Shown here: positions 1 through 12,089 of the stretch, piece after piece
How the letters are laid out: every line of letters begins with the position of its first letter
How positions within the stretch are numbered: position 1 is the first letter of the stretch
DNA from: Coenobita brevimanus
Lineage: Eukaryota; Arthropoda; Malacostraca; Decapoda; Coenobitidae
NCBI GenBank assembly: GCA_032717465.1
Contig: CM064690.1
Span: 9,070,093 to 9,134,092 of the forward strand
DNA: 64,000 bases
Reading direction: 5' to 3'
Made by a program: the position numbers and the translations under genes
The notes under the pieces: model-generated
Databases searched by the model: none
Seen by the model: the letters and a program-made list of their open reading frames with translations, nothing else
What the model was told of the DNA's origin: nothing

Positions 1-231
1 ACTGCTGCATGTCCTCTCATACTGAATCAATATATTCTACTATCTTGTCTACACTAATTATTGTTAATGAATATCACAGGTCACATACTTCTGCTGAGCT
101 GGGTACAATTTATTGGTTATTCCAGCATTTCGATCTGGATCCACCTTAAAATCTCATTAACCCTGTCATGACTCACTGCCCATCAATCCACCAAATTTAA
201 TTGAAATCACACCATCCATCAATCAATTGAC

Positions 232-1446
232 CTACATGGAGAAACTCATGCAGTAGCCCTTGTTATTTCTAAAGCTTTCGATAGAGTATGGCATTGTTCC
301 CTGCTGTCCAAACTCCCTTGCTAAGGACTACCGTCTTGGGTTCCTTTGATTTCCTCATATCTCAGTGACAGGAAAATAAGAGTAAAAGTAGATTATATAT
401 ATTCCAATTTCCAATCAATTAACGCTGGCGTGCCACAGGGATCAGTTCTGGTACCAACCTGTTCCTGGTTCATATTAACGATCTCTTATCTGTCACCCAC
501 AATCCCATCCACTCATATGCAGATGACTCAACACTACATAGTTCATTCACACTCAGACACCCATTTACAGAGTCTAATATCTCTACCTCTCAACTAAGTA
601 CAGCCATCTCCATAAATCAAGATCTATCTACAATCAGTGAATGGGGACAAAACAACCTTGTCTCACTGAATGCTAGTAAAACTAAATATATACAGTTTAC
701 TAATAGACAGATATTGCCAGATTCGTATATTACCTTCAGTACTACTAATTTTCCCGTCACCAAAAGTATTGAAATTCTCGGCATCTCACTTAGCAATGCA
801 CTAAGCTGAACCTCTCATGTTAGATCACTTGCTTAAACTACCTCAAAGAAACTTTGACTAATGTACAGAGTCCGTAACTTCTTCACTGATGAGCAGTCAG
901 CTGTAATTTATAAGTCATGTGCGCTTTCAGCTTGAATATTGCTCACCCTTGTGGAATGGATGTGGAGAGGTTGCATTAAAACAATTAGACAAAATTCAGA
1001 ACAAGGCTGTTAGAATTATTAACAACCCTGCCATTACAAATAAACTACCTCCCCTACAAGTAAGAAGGAATGTTGCCTCGCTTGCATTATTTTACAGATA
1101 TTTTTGTGGCAAATGCTCAGACGAAGTTGCGTCCATGGTGCTACCTCTCCATGCCTTCCCTCGTGTTTCACGGGCATCTGGTACCTCTCATGACTGGAAT
1201 GTCACTCAGGCATATTGCAAAACTTCTACCTATCAGAATTCTTTCATTCCCCGTACTGTATCTCTTTGGAACTCTCTTCCTCAGAGTTGTTTCCCTCCAA
1301 ACTTCAACCTACAGCTGTTCAAGTCCAACTGTTACAGATATTTTATGAACAGAGGACACCAGTAATCTGGTGTATAGATTATTATTTTTTTATTCATTTA
1401 TTTTTCCTTCCTCTGCTCTGTTATTAAAAAAAAAAAAAAAAAAAAA
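232..1446 (+). pseudogene. Decayed jockey/CR1-group LINE, 3' half of ORF2 with poly(A) tail
   Basis: This is the relic of a non-LTR retrotransposon reverse transcriptase. Translation in shifting frames shows an RT block with AFDRVWH near 270-300, the INAGVPQGSVL block near 420-450 and an HSYADDS-like catalytic block near 510-535. A C-terminal tail at 919-1365 ends in the LWNSLPQ and YFMNRG signatures. The same C-terminal layout occurs in the LINE copies at 39.5-42.5 kb and 60.1-63.3 kb, so it is a divergent relative of those. A run of about 20 A at 1427-1446 marks the 3' end. Several stops and frame changes show it is dead, and the 5' half is missing. The clade is not certain. Confidence 0.8.
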
Positions 1447-2693
1447 GTTTAGTGTTCCTTTACACTGTTAAGTTAGAGAATGGGTTTAAAAAAATACAGA
1501 TTTTTCATTAGTATCAATAAATAAAACAAATTACTCAAGTACTTTTTTTAAACATACAATTTGTTTTTGCACCAAATTAATGAGTAGATTTAGGTAAAAT
1601 AAAGCTAGGTAGCCTATAGTTACCAGATATGAGTGAATTGGTTAGTTAGGATGATGACTAAAATATTTACCTATTTCAATCAAACACTCAGGTTTGAGCA
1701 TAGATGTTTTGCATTTAATACAAAATTTGTTAATAAAACAATGCAAAATGATATAAGAGATTTTTTTTAAAAAATCCTTTATCCCAAGAAATTTTCGTAA
1801 TGTAAATACCTGCAGGCCTCAGGAAATGGCCTGTTCCATGCATATGAGTAAAAAAAAAATAAATAAATAAATAAAAGTTTTAGATGGAATTGACAGTTAT
1901 TGTAATAGACTAGATGGGTGTAGAAAAGGCAGGGAATATTGATTTGGGTGAAAGGGCTATATAAAAGCATGAAGCAGCAGTTAAGCAGTGCCTGTGACAA
2001 AAAGGAAATAATAGGAAATATTTATTGAAGGAGAGCAACTTCAAGAGTGTGAATAGTTGAGAAGAAAGCTAGGAATATAGAACCGTAAGCAGTCTGAAAA
2101 TGTATAAAGCACACCCGGATGAAAGTACTATCAAGGTGGGATGATTTCTGGGAAAACAGGTAAGACTTATCTAGCAGACTTGGATAGAGAAAGAAATACT
2201 GAAGTGTATCAGGTAACTTAAATCATTACACACTGTTTGAAGGGAAATGTAATAATCAAGAAAGTGAGTACTGTACAAGAGGAATATAATTACCGAGCTA
2301 AAATGGAAATTTACTAGTAATAACCAAGACAAGGGAGGTGGCAATAGTATGGCGAAAAAACTATAGCCAAATGTATAGAAACTGAATGAACAACTGTGAC
2401 AGTACACATATCTGATAACCTACATTTCCCAACATGGTCTGCTGGTTATGGCTGGATGACAGGTGTGGAAAGAAATTGCTGGAAGAAAAATGGAAGAGTG
2501 TTTGTTCATCCCTCATGTGTTAGTGCTGAAATGAATATCACCATTCAACCAGCTTGTACAGAAGCAAAGCAGCCTGCATGCTAAAAGTAATTTTGTAATA
2601 ACTATGTATTTACATCTTGCAGAACAATTTTAGGAACATATGACGTACTGTTAAATGAGTAGATGTGCACATATCTGGGTATACTGCAGTACT
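1447..2693. other. AT-rich stretch with no recognisable gene
   Basis: Short open frames only, none with a recognisable domain. It contains A-runs and a small (AAAT)n tract near 1856-1875. I see no coding signal. Confidence 0.5.
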
Positions 2694-2959
2694 GTAGTCA
2701 CGGAGCACGACTCTGAGGTTGTCATTATTGTACCTTGGCAACCTACCATTCAAAAGTGCGTCCGATATCGTATATATCATATTATACACGAATCATATTA
2801 CGCATGATTATATTATACAGGAATATTATTATACATGAACATATTATACACGAATCACATGCATCTCATATTATACGCGAAATCAGATGCATTTTTGAAT
2901 GATAGGCTGTCAGGACATGATAGTAACAACCTCAGAGATGCAAATCGCGACTATGGTGT
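2694..2959. repeat. Foldback repeat: two ~78-bp inverted arms around TATTATAC-type repeats
   Basis: The arm at 2694-2770 and the reverse complement of 2880-2959 share CTCTGAGGTTGT and CATTCAAAA with interrupted similarity along their length. Between them, 2776-2878 is a degenerate tandem built on CATATTATACACGAA. The layout (inverted arms around a simple tandem) resembles a small foldback element or MITE. No transposase is present. The arms are diverged, so it is probably old. Confidence 0.6.
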
Positions 2960-3061
2960 AGTTCCTGACTGGTGAGCTGGCAGGAAACATACCATGGAAG
3001 TCTATAAAGTATGCAGTAATGTTCACTTTGCTCTGATAAATTCAAATCTAGATATCTTTAA

Positions 3062-3834
3062 CCCGCCACGTGCCAGTGCCATTGTAAAACGGTCTGACAT
3101 AACTCTGTGGCCAGTGCTAGTGCTGTTTTAAATTGGTTTAAAATAAAAATTTTTTACTGTGACCGCGTTTTTCAAGGTTCGCGGGTAAAAATTGGCAGGC
3201 ATGTAAGGTAACTGTTCCTCTACCATCTCCCAGGCTGTCAAGGCCATATACTCACTCACTCCCCTCCTCATGCTCGCTCTGCCTCACTCTGCCCGTGTGC
3301 CTCACCCAGTGCTGTACATACAGTAGTGAGGGCATTTTGTAAATATTTTCATGTAAGTGTAAGTTGTAAATATTTTCTTGTAAGTGCAAGGACTATATAG
3401 TGAAGTTAAGTTGTAAATACCTTCTTGTAAGTGCCAGGACTGTACGTAATGAAGACAGGTTGTACCTATCTTCAAGTACGTGAAGATAATGCATTCACAG
3501 TGAGAAAGACACGCAAATTGTGATAGATGCTGAAGTAATAAGTAATCAGACAAGTGTACTGAACATTGATATACCTTCCCAGCATAAATACCCGAGTATA
3601 CCTTACATAGAAAACAGCTTTCTCTCACATACGTGGTGAGCGTGAGAGCGGCTATACCTGTACACGAGTATGCAGGACTCAATAAAACTCATTTCTGAGC
3701 CTCAGTGAGCATTTTAATGGCAAAATTCGTTGTTTCCACATCAAAATCTATCATTTGAGCCAAAAAAAAAGAGGTTGAAAAATGGCCGGCACTGGGGTGA
3801 CCCATAGGGCTAAGAATTGCCGGCATTCGGTGGG
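3062..3834. mobile_element. Non-autonomous piggyBac-like element (TTAA target duplication)
   Basis: The 773-bp segment is flanked by TTAA at 3058-3061 and 3835-3838. It starts CCCGCCACGTGCC and the reverse complement of its end starts CCCACCGAATGCC, giving short imperfect terminal inverted repeats beginning CCC. TTAA duplication plus CCC-starting ends are the hallmark of the piggyBac superfamily. No transposase frame is visible. The interior has loosely repeated GTAAATATTTTC / GTAAGTG blocks at about 3337-3470. A larger element with the same layout lies at 48335-50114. Family assignment is inference from termini and target site. Confidence 0.7.
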
Positions 3835-3983
3835 TTAATAATCATTTCATGCAAATAATGGCAAAGGAGGGTAAAGTATAATACATGCTCAGCCTATAGA
3901 GTATACTGTACTGTATCTTGCACATAAATGCATCCTCTTTATGCATTCTTCCTTAATTTTTTACCCTTATTAGCGCATAAATA

Positions 3984-5359
3984 CTGGGTGTTTCAAAAGT
4001 CCCTCATTATTTTTTTAAATATATTAAAACTGCAATTACAAGAGGAACCAAGCGACAATTTGGTTGCTGAGTCTATGATTCAAAAGAATTTTGGTGGCAT
4101 TAGACTTGGCTTCATAAGTCTACTGGAAAGTAACTGGTACTGTACATCTCAATGTGGGCACCGCCTTTTTCAAAACAAGCGAGCCACCATTTCACGCATT
4201 CTTGGCCAACATTGGACAACATTTCAGGAGTAACATAAGCACACACATTCCTGATCCATTCTTCTAGTGTAGGGAGGTCTCGTGGCTTCATAGTGTACAC
4301 TTTGCTCTTAATATAGTCCCACAAAAAGAAGTCACATGGTGTAAGATCTGGCGAGTGAGCAGCCCATTCGATGGGACCATGGCGCTCAATCCACTGATCT
4401 GGGAACTGCTCATTCAGGAATGAGTGAACCTCACGCGATTAATAAGCAGGGGCACCTTCTTGCTGGGAAATGACTTCTTGCACGTCAGCTACAGCTGACA
4501 GCTGGGGGATGCAGAACTCCTGAAGCATATGAAGATTATTGTCTCCAGTGATGTTCACGGAATTTCCATCTTTATCCCAGAAGAAGAACAGACCAATCAG
4601 CCCAGCTGAGGAGATGGTACACTAGACGACCAATTTTGGCGTGTCTCTTTCATGTTTATGGGTTTCCACAGGACTGTGAGTTTCCCAGATGTTGGTGTTG
4701 TGCCAATTGATGCGACCAGAAAGGTGGAAGAGAGCTTCATCACTGAACCACATGTGCTCCAGGATCGATGGGTCTCTTTCGTAGTGATGCAGCAGTGTCT
4801 CACACATCTCCACCCGGCAACCGTAGTCTTGAGGTTCCAGCTTCTGAACCACCTGGATCTTGAATGGATACAGCTTGAGATCATGCCGCAAAATCCGTCA
4901 AATAGATGTCACTCTGATGTCCAGTTCCACAGCTGCTTGCTGAATGGACTTCCCTTGACTCTGAGCAAATGCTTCATGGACAATTTGGACATTCTTCTCA
5001 GTCTGCCCACTTTGGGGTCTTCCTCATCGGGGTTTGTCCTTATTGGACCTGGTCTCCATAAACTTCTGGTGGGTGGCGACAATCGTGTTCCTACCCAGTG
5101 CAAAATGCTGTCCCTAGACTGCCCAGAATTGTCGCTGCACTTCAACCACAGATTGAAAAAACTCCTGCCATGCAGCAATTTTACACCTCTGCTTTTGACT
5201 CAGCATGGTAGCAGAAGAAAACGGTGCAAAACTTCAAATGAAGACTCAAAAAAATTCTCAACTACAGAGTAAGAGATTACCACAAGAAGAACGTCGTTGG
5301 TCGATTACCTGCAGAGAAAATTGAAAATCAAATTAGTGAGAGACTTTTGAAACACCCAA
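3984..5359 (-). mobile_element. Tc1/mariner-superfamily DNA transposon, structurally complete
   Basis: The 1376-bp element is bounded by TA at 3982-3983 and 5360-5361, the target duplication of the Tc1/mariner superfamily. The left end reads CTGGGTGTTTCAAAAGTC and the right end is its inverted match with one mismatch at the outermost base, giving terminal inverted repeats of about 20-25 bp. One degenerate transposase frame fills most of the interior on the minus strand. Both ends and the whole gene length survive, so it could still be a substrate if a related transposase were supplied elsewhere. That last point is inference. Confidence 0.88.
4112..5206 (-). pseudogene. Mariner-type DDE transposase, full length, five in-frame stops
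   Basis: A single reading frame of 364 codons runs from an ATG at 5206 to a stop at 4112. It shows an N-terminal helix-turn-helix-like half, the first catalytic block WFSDEALFHLSG, the block QQEGAP, where the family normally has Asp, and SPDLTPCDFFLWD near the third site. It ends with TPEMLSNV and GAHIE, typical of a common arthropod mariner-like family with an N-terminal HTH. Five stops are in frame (about codons 33, 59, 98, 195 and 237) and I see no frameshift. Decay is therefore by substitution, consistent with Trp or Arg codons turning into stops. The Asp-to-Glu change at the second site is an additional loss. It is non-functional. Confidence 0.85.
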
Positions 5360-5361
5360 TA

Positions 5362-7218
5362 CATATTTCCTACATGAAAACAACCTAGAATGGGTTTGTG
5401 AAATGTCTGGTCTATTAAGCAGAAGAAAATATTCAAAATTCGTGCGCCGTTAGTGCTCATGCAGCGCATTCTCACCCAATCCAGCGACTGTCACGCCATT
5501 CAAACTCCTGAACTGGGTTTTGCCAAGACTGGCGGTCCAGATTTTTTATAGTAAGGATGACTGACGCTCAGGAACTTCTGGCGACTCCTACTGTATAAAG
5601 AACACTTTGTGTCCGTCTGTCTGCCTGTTCACGAACTACCTCAATTTTAATTTTACCTGGCCCTAATTTAGCACGTTACCCGCGTGCTGAGCCATTGGTG
5701 TACCATTTGATGTCTTCTTTCCTAGTGTGTTAGTTCACTGATGGTACAATAATGAGTAATAATTTGTTTTCACTTTTTCATGTATTTCACCTTCACGAAT
5801 ATTGGCTGGGCAGATTTTTATTGCTGCTTCTGCAGCAGAAGACATGTTGAATCGGATAATGATATAAGGTTAGAGAAATGCCTATTTAGTTGGAGAATAT
5901 ATATCAGACTTCCAGTAGTGACTATTACATTTTATTTAGATGTCAAACATTACTATTAATTGCACAAAAACATTGAAAAACAACCCTGTGTTGCAACTAG
6001 GGCCATGAGATGCGAATACACTTTTCTTGAAAAACAAAAAGTAAATTCACTAATGATAAATATTTGTGATTTTTTTACTGGAAGGAAAAAATGGTGTAAC
6101 CACTCTTGTTTTGAACAGTCCTACATTTACTTTGTTAGGAAACAAAAAAAAAAGTGCTGGATGTTTCTGGATATTATGAATTTTTTTATAATTATAAATG
6201 ATTAATTATAATCAATAATTAATTATGGTACTTGTAATTATCCCAACTGGATACTGCCGATTACTATTACGGCATTCAACGTACCGAGCTGTTATTATGC
6301 ATGGTTGCAAGAAACACTGTCTTTAGCAATGCAAAAAACATTTAGAAGGCCGGTGAAGAGATTAGGAGGAAAAAGTAGAAGAAACAAGATAATAATAATA
6401 AAAAGGTAGTGTTGGACCTTTGCTTGGATGTCATTCAACTACCTAAATAGCCAAGTTCCACCTGGAACTTCACAACAGAGAATGAGATGGTAACAAGCAA
6501 AAGAGAACAGAGGTGCCAGGTAATGGTGAGCGAACACTGCGCTACCTGGGCCAAAGTAGTACACTACCTCAGTGATCCACTGGTGGTGCATCATACAATA
6601 CGAGAAGAAAATGTCAGGATACCACGTGTTGGTCCACCAGTGACGCACTACTTTTATGAAGGCATATCCCTCACTGGTACTCAGTAAAGTGGCATAAATT
6701 TTCTCGCTGTGATAGTTCCATGCAGACTGGTGGGAGAGAGTTCTAAAGTGAGAAGTGGTATGGGAGAGAACTCATATTGCCGAAATGCGGGGTAACGTGT
6801 TAACCCTCCAAATCCTGGCCAATTTCCATCACTGATTACCCCCTCAATCCTGGCAGAGTTTGGATTAGTTTTTTTTTTTTTTTTTTTGGGGGGGGAGGGG
6901 CTCAAGCCATCGCTTTTGGTGAGAAACGATGGCAGATCACAGAAAAAGTGCTTACCTAAGACTAGAAATGGTCAAAACAGGTGAGCCACCGGGCACATGG
7001 TACCGTATTCTGTAAAGGCGCTTGGCTGCTGTCCCGTTTTCTATGGTTGAGGTACGTATTGGAAATCACTCAGAATTGGTAGATATTTATTAATTTGAAA
7101 CAAAATAACATGTAGTACAAGAATGTATTGGTTTTAACACAAAAATGTAGGCAAAATAAGCATCATTTCAATGAGTAAGCATAGTAAAATCGCCCAAATT
7201 GGTCACATACTATTATGA
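5362..7218. other. No recognisable gene; T/G homopolymer tract at 6869-6900
   Basis: Only short frames without domains are present. A run of about 20 T followed by G-rich sequence at 6869-6900 could be the tail of a minus-strand retroposon (A-run after a C-run), but no body is recognisable beside it. AT-rich sequence near 6170-6230 has no evident function. Confidence 0.5.
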
Positions 7219-7512
7219 TTTGCTATGACTGTTGTTTCAATATACATATCGTTTTCTCCACTTACATAATACTTTTCCACTAACATTATATCAGGTTCCT
7301 CTTTATAGAACTGTTATCACATATTTACAGGCCTTACGATTATATATAGCGTAATATTAGCGTTTATTTACATAGTGAGCAAACTCGCTATGACTGTTGT
7401 TTCAACTTCCCTTTTTTCAACTTATACTTTTCCACTAACATTACACTCGTTTCCACTTCATAGACCTGTTATCACATAATTACAGGTCTTATTATTATAC
7501 TGAGCGTCATAT
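7219..7512 (+). repeat. Two tandem monomers of a dispersed ~165-bp repeat (P)
   Basis: Units starting GCTATGACTGTTGTTTCAA occur at about 7219 and 7387. Each continues through TACTTTTCCACTAACATTA, GTTATCACAT and ACAGGCCTTA or equivalents to an ATATTAGCG / CATATTATCACAT end. The second unit is preceded by CATAGTGAGCAAACTCGCTATG, an imperfect palindrome. Single copies recur at 19193-19350 and 28122-28204 (continuing at 29588-29690). The tandem arrangement here suggests a satellite-like monomer that has also been dispersed. No coding content. Confidence 0.75.
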
Positions 7513-7669
7513 TATCACATATGTACAATGAAAGACAAAACTATCTTCCCAGTTCCGTTCAAAGATACCTGGCGAAATACAATGAAAACCCAATCTCTAC
7601 TACTGCGTGTTGCAAATGGTTCGATTTTTCTACTATATGTTCGTCAAACTTTGGGAAGATAGCTGTGTC

Positions 7670-7810
7670 TTTGTATAGTCAGCCAAAAAAGTCGTGTCTT
7701 CTTTCCGAACCCCGCAAATACTAGAACAGGTAAGTCGAAGCAGAAGGGATAGCTTCAGAAGTCTGGCAACTGTGTCAGACTAGACGGTGGTGGGGGTGAG
7801 TGGTTTGGGG
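7670..7810 (+). repeat. Dispersed repeat X, inverted partner at 19060-19192
   Basis: The sequence beginning GTATAGTCAGCCAAAAAAG and running through TCTTTCCGAACCCCG and GGGGGTGAGTGGTTTGGGG is found inverted at about 19060-19192 with high similarity. Here X follows the P repeat at a distance. At 19 kb it abuts a P repeat directly. The pair flanks both the minisatellite and the I-type LINE. No gene is contained. Confidence 0.7.
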
Positions 7811-8639
7811 GTGGAGGTAGGGTAATGAAGGATGTGTGTGCTGTAGTTGTTGTTGGCAGTGTAGTCTAGCACTACACTGCATAGTGAAGGTTCTAAATGT
7901 GATATCACACATGATTTAATACCTGTAAATAATGAAATATATCGTCAACCAGAAATAATGCCTAGATCGTGTAGCCAACCAAACGTTAAATGAAACGACG
8001 AGGTGCAACCACGCCCCCTCTCCACGTTCTTGCCACACCCCCTCCGTCAGGAATCAACAACCCACATGACATCGGAATAAAGGACAGAAAGCTGTGTTTT
8101 TACAGTATGTTTACCTTCTGAACATGGCAGGATATACTGTATATATACCATGTGCGGTGTCTCCGCAGTAATAACGAGAAAAGCATTCCACAAGTGGTTC
8201 GTGTTTTGGTAAAGCGGTGAGGGAAACCTATAGACATAAAGAAGTCTAGATGCCGCATGACACTACTTGAGATGCGTCTGCCCTGCCGCCATCTTGGAAC
8301 GGTCGAGGTGGACGATGTCGTGTTCCTGACACTGGGCAAAGTTGACCACCATTTACCTAGAAATGCTGCAACACTGCTGCTTTTGGGTGTAGAAAGCGTC
8401 GGAATATATCAAGAGTGACATCGATAGCATCAGCGGCTCAACTGTCTGGTTATGCAAACGTCCCTCAGCTGCTTCCCTATCCCCCAGAAGAAGGATGGTG
8501 GTTGCAGAAGGGAAATTTAAACCATCAGTCCACCGAGTTCATGTTTCAGATGAACCAGGAACCACAACCATTACCACCACCACAACAGCCACCACCACCA
8601 CAACAACCACCACCACCACCATCACCACCTCCACCACAG

Positions 8640-10330
8640 CACCACCACCACCACCACAACAACAACAACAACCACCACCACCACCATAACAACAACAACC
8701 ACCACCACCACCATAACAACAACAACAACAACCACCACCACCACCATAACAACAACCACCACCACCACCATAACAACAACAACAACAACCACCACCACCA
8801 CCATAACAACAACAACAACAACCACCACCACCACCATAACAACAACAACAACAACCACCACCACCACCATAACAACAACAACAACAACCACCACCACCAC
8901 CATAACAACAACAACAACAACCACCACCACCACCATAACAACAACAACAACAACCACCACCACCACCATAACAACAACAACAACAACCACCACCACCACC
9001 ATAACAACAACAACAACAACCACCACCACCACCATAACAACAACAACAACAACCACCACCACCACCATAACAACAACAACAACAACCACCACCACCACCA
9101 TAACAACAACAACAACAACAACCACCATAACAACAACAACAACAACCACCACCATAACAACAACAACAACAACCACCACCACCACCATAACAACAACAAC
9201 AACAACCACCACCACCACCATAACAACAACAACAACAACCACCACCACCACCATAACAACAACAACAACAACCACCACCACCACCATAACAACAACAACA
9301 ACAACCACCACCACCACCATAACAACAACAACAACAACCACCACCACCACCATAACAACAACAACAACAACCACCACCACCACCATAACAACAACAACAA
9401 CCACCACCACCACCATAACAACAACAACAACAACCACCACCACCACCATAACAACAACAACAACAACCACCACCACCACCATAACAACAACAACAACAAC
9501 CACCACCACCACCATAACAACAACAACAACAACCACCACCACCACCATAACAACAACAACAACAACCACCACCACCACCATAACAACAACAACAACAACC
9601 ACCACCACCACCATAACAACAACAACAACAACCACCACCACCACCATAACAACAACAACAACAACCACCACCACCACCATAACAACAACAACAACAACCA
9701 CCACCACCACCATAACAACAACAACAACAACCACCACCACCACCATAACAACAACAACAACAACCACCACCACCACCATAACAACAACAACAACAACCAC
9801 CACCACCACCATAACAACAACAACAACAACCACCACCACCACCATAACAACAACAACAACAACCACCACCACCACCATAACAACAACAACAACAACCACC
9901 ACCACCACCATAACAACAACAACAACAACCACCACCACCACCATAACAACAACAACAACAACCACCACCACCACCATAACAACAACAACAACAACCACCA
10001 CCACCACCATAACAACAACAACAACAACCACCACCACCACCATAACAACAACAACAACCACCACCACCACCATAACAACAACACCAACCACCACCACCAC
10101 CATAACAACAACAACAACCACCACCACCACCATAACAACAACACCAACCACCACCACCACCATAACAACAACAACAGCAACCACCACCATAACAACAGCA
10201 ACCACCACCATAACAACAACAACCACTACCACCACCATAACAACAACAACCACCACCACCACCATAACAACAACAACCACCACCACCACCATAACAACAA
10301 CAACAACAACAACAACCACCACCATAACAA
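8640..10330. repeat. 33-bp A/C-rich minisatellite array, ~45 units
   Basis: The core unit is six AAC triplets followed by four CAC and one CAT, 33 bp, with 30-bp and other length variants. Roughly 45 units are present by estimate. Because the plus strand is almost pure A and C, long frames stay open on both strands (His/Asn-rich on plus; Gly/Cys/Tyr-, Leu/Trp- and Val-rich on minus). They are artefacts of the repeat and not evidence of a protein. The minus strand of each unit reads GGTGGTGGTGGTGG, which fits a two-quartet G-quadruplex pattern. The homogeneity suggests recent expansion by slippage or unequal exchange. Confidence 0.95.
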
Positions 10331-11620
10331 TCACCACCACCACCATAACAATCACCACCACCACCACCATAACAACAACAACCACCACCACCACCATAAC
10401 AAAGATCACCACCACCACCACCACCACCATAACCACCACCACCATAACCACCACCACCACCACAACAACAACAACAACAATCATCACCACCAGCACCACC
10501 ACCACAACAACAACAACCATCACCACTACCAACACCACAACAACAACCACCACCACCATAACAAGCTCCACCACAACAACAGCAACAACCGCCACCACCA
10601 CCATAACAACCTCCACCACAACAACAGCAACAACCGCCACCGCCATCATAACCTCCACCACAACAACAGTAACAAGCTCCACCACAACAACAGCAACAAC
10701 CGCCACCACCACCATAACAACCTCCACCACAACAACAGCAACAACCGCCACCACCACCATAACAACCTCCACCACAAGTCACCACCACAACAACAACCAC
10801 CACCACCACCACCACCACCAAAACAACAACAACCACCACCACAACAACAACAACAACTACCACCACCACAACAACAACCACCACAACCACCACCACCACA
10901 TCCACCACCACAACCACCACATCAGCAACACCAACCACAACCATCACAACAACAATCACCACGACAACAACAACCACCACCACCACAACAACCACCACCA
11001 TCACCACAACAACCACCACCATCACCACAACAACCACCACATCAACCACCACAAAAGCAACCACCACCATAACTACCATCACTACAACAACCACCACCAC
11101 AACAACCATCACCACAACCACCACCACAACAACAACCACCACCACAACAACCACCACCACAACAACCACCACCACAACAACCACCACCACAACAACCACC
11201 ATTATAACCACCACCACAACAACCACCTCCACAAAAACAAGCACCACCACAAAAACAAGCACCACCGCAAAAACAATCACCACCGCAAAAACAACCACCA
11301 CCGCAAAAACAACCACAACAACAACCGCCACCACAACAATCACCACCAACACAACAATCGCCACCAACATAATAATTACCACCACCACCACAGCAACAAC
11401 AAAAACCACCATCTTCATCACCACAACAACAAAAATCATCACCACCACCATAACGACAACAAAAACCAGCATCACCACCACCACTATAACAGCAACAACC
11501 ACCACTATCAATACAATAACCACCATCACCCCTACCACAAAAAAAAAAAAAATCACCACCATTACAACATAATCCACCATCACCACCACCACAACAATAA
11601 CCACCATCACCACCTCCTCC
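10331..11620. repeat. Degenerate (CAC)n/(CAA)n flank of the minisatellite
   Basis: Irregular mixtures of CCACCA and CAACAA triplets continue the array's composition but without the 33-bp period. Local higher-order repeats are visible, for example ~60-bp units containing CCTCCACCACAACAACAG at 10560-10770 and CACAACAACCACCAC repeats near 11100-11200. G is almost absent from the plus strand. I consider it non-coding. Confidence 0.9.
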
Positions 11621-12089
11621 ACAACAACTTTCATTCTCATAGTCTGAATTCATTCTAAAACCAGCCCCACTATTACATGCTTGACCGCACCAAGATGGCG
11701 GCCGCACAGACGCACCGCAGCTGTACTGAAGATTGGGCGATGCGGCATCTAGTCTTATTTATATCTATGGGGAAATCTAGCCACAAGTGTTAAGCAAGGT
11801 GATGAAACCAAGATATACACTCGCCAGCTTATAGTCATATCTTCACAGTCATTTAGTTATCTATACTGGACGACGGGAAATAAAGGGAAGATTCTAGTTA
11901 TCACTAACAAAAGCTGTTTTATATCATAATCGTGATGTTTCATTAAATTCCAAACACTTGTTATGAAACGTATTCCACCGTTATTCCGTCCTCTGAAGCA
12001 TTCCAAATATCAAAGATGAATTAGACATGACAACCCATGTATATGAAACTGCAGTATATTTTGATTACATGTAAACTCATGATCATGCA

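Larger units (their letters stand above)
8218..11790. repeat. Inverted-arm-flanked block containing a large minisatellite
   Basis: The left arm (8218-8306) and the reverse complement of the right arm (11686-11790) share CATAGA(C/T)ATAAA, GTCTAGATGCCGCAT or ACTAGATGCCGCAT, GCGTCTG and GCCGCCATCTTGG. About 3.4 kb lies between them. After the left arm, 8340-8560 is homologous to the start of repeat Q at 43.9-44.1 kb (shared GCGGCTC, TTAT-CAAAC and GTTTCAGATGAACC blocks), and the A/C-rich array begins directly after it. Each arm contains CAAGATGGCGGC or its complement, identical to the YY1-type consensus. Whether the arms are transposon termini is unproven. Confidence 0.65.

Noticed and set aside
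6866..6960. Minus-strand tail related to the cold-shock retroposon (C-run followed by A-run, GATGGC)
   Set aside because: The similarity is limited to a few words and homopolymers. No body sequence is shared.
8415..11072. 885-codon His/Asn-rich frame, plus long minus-strand frames over the same span
   Set aside because: The triplet repeat contains no stop words in several frames on both strands. No flanking domain, start context or third-position pattern supports a protein.
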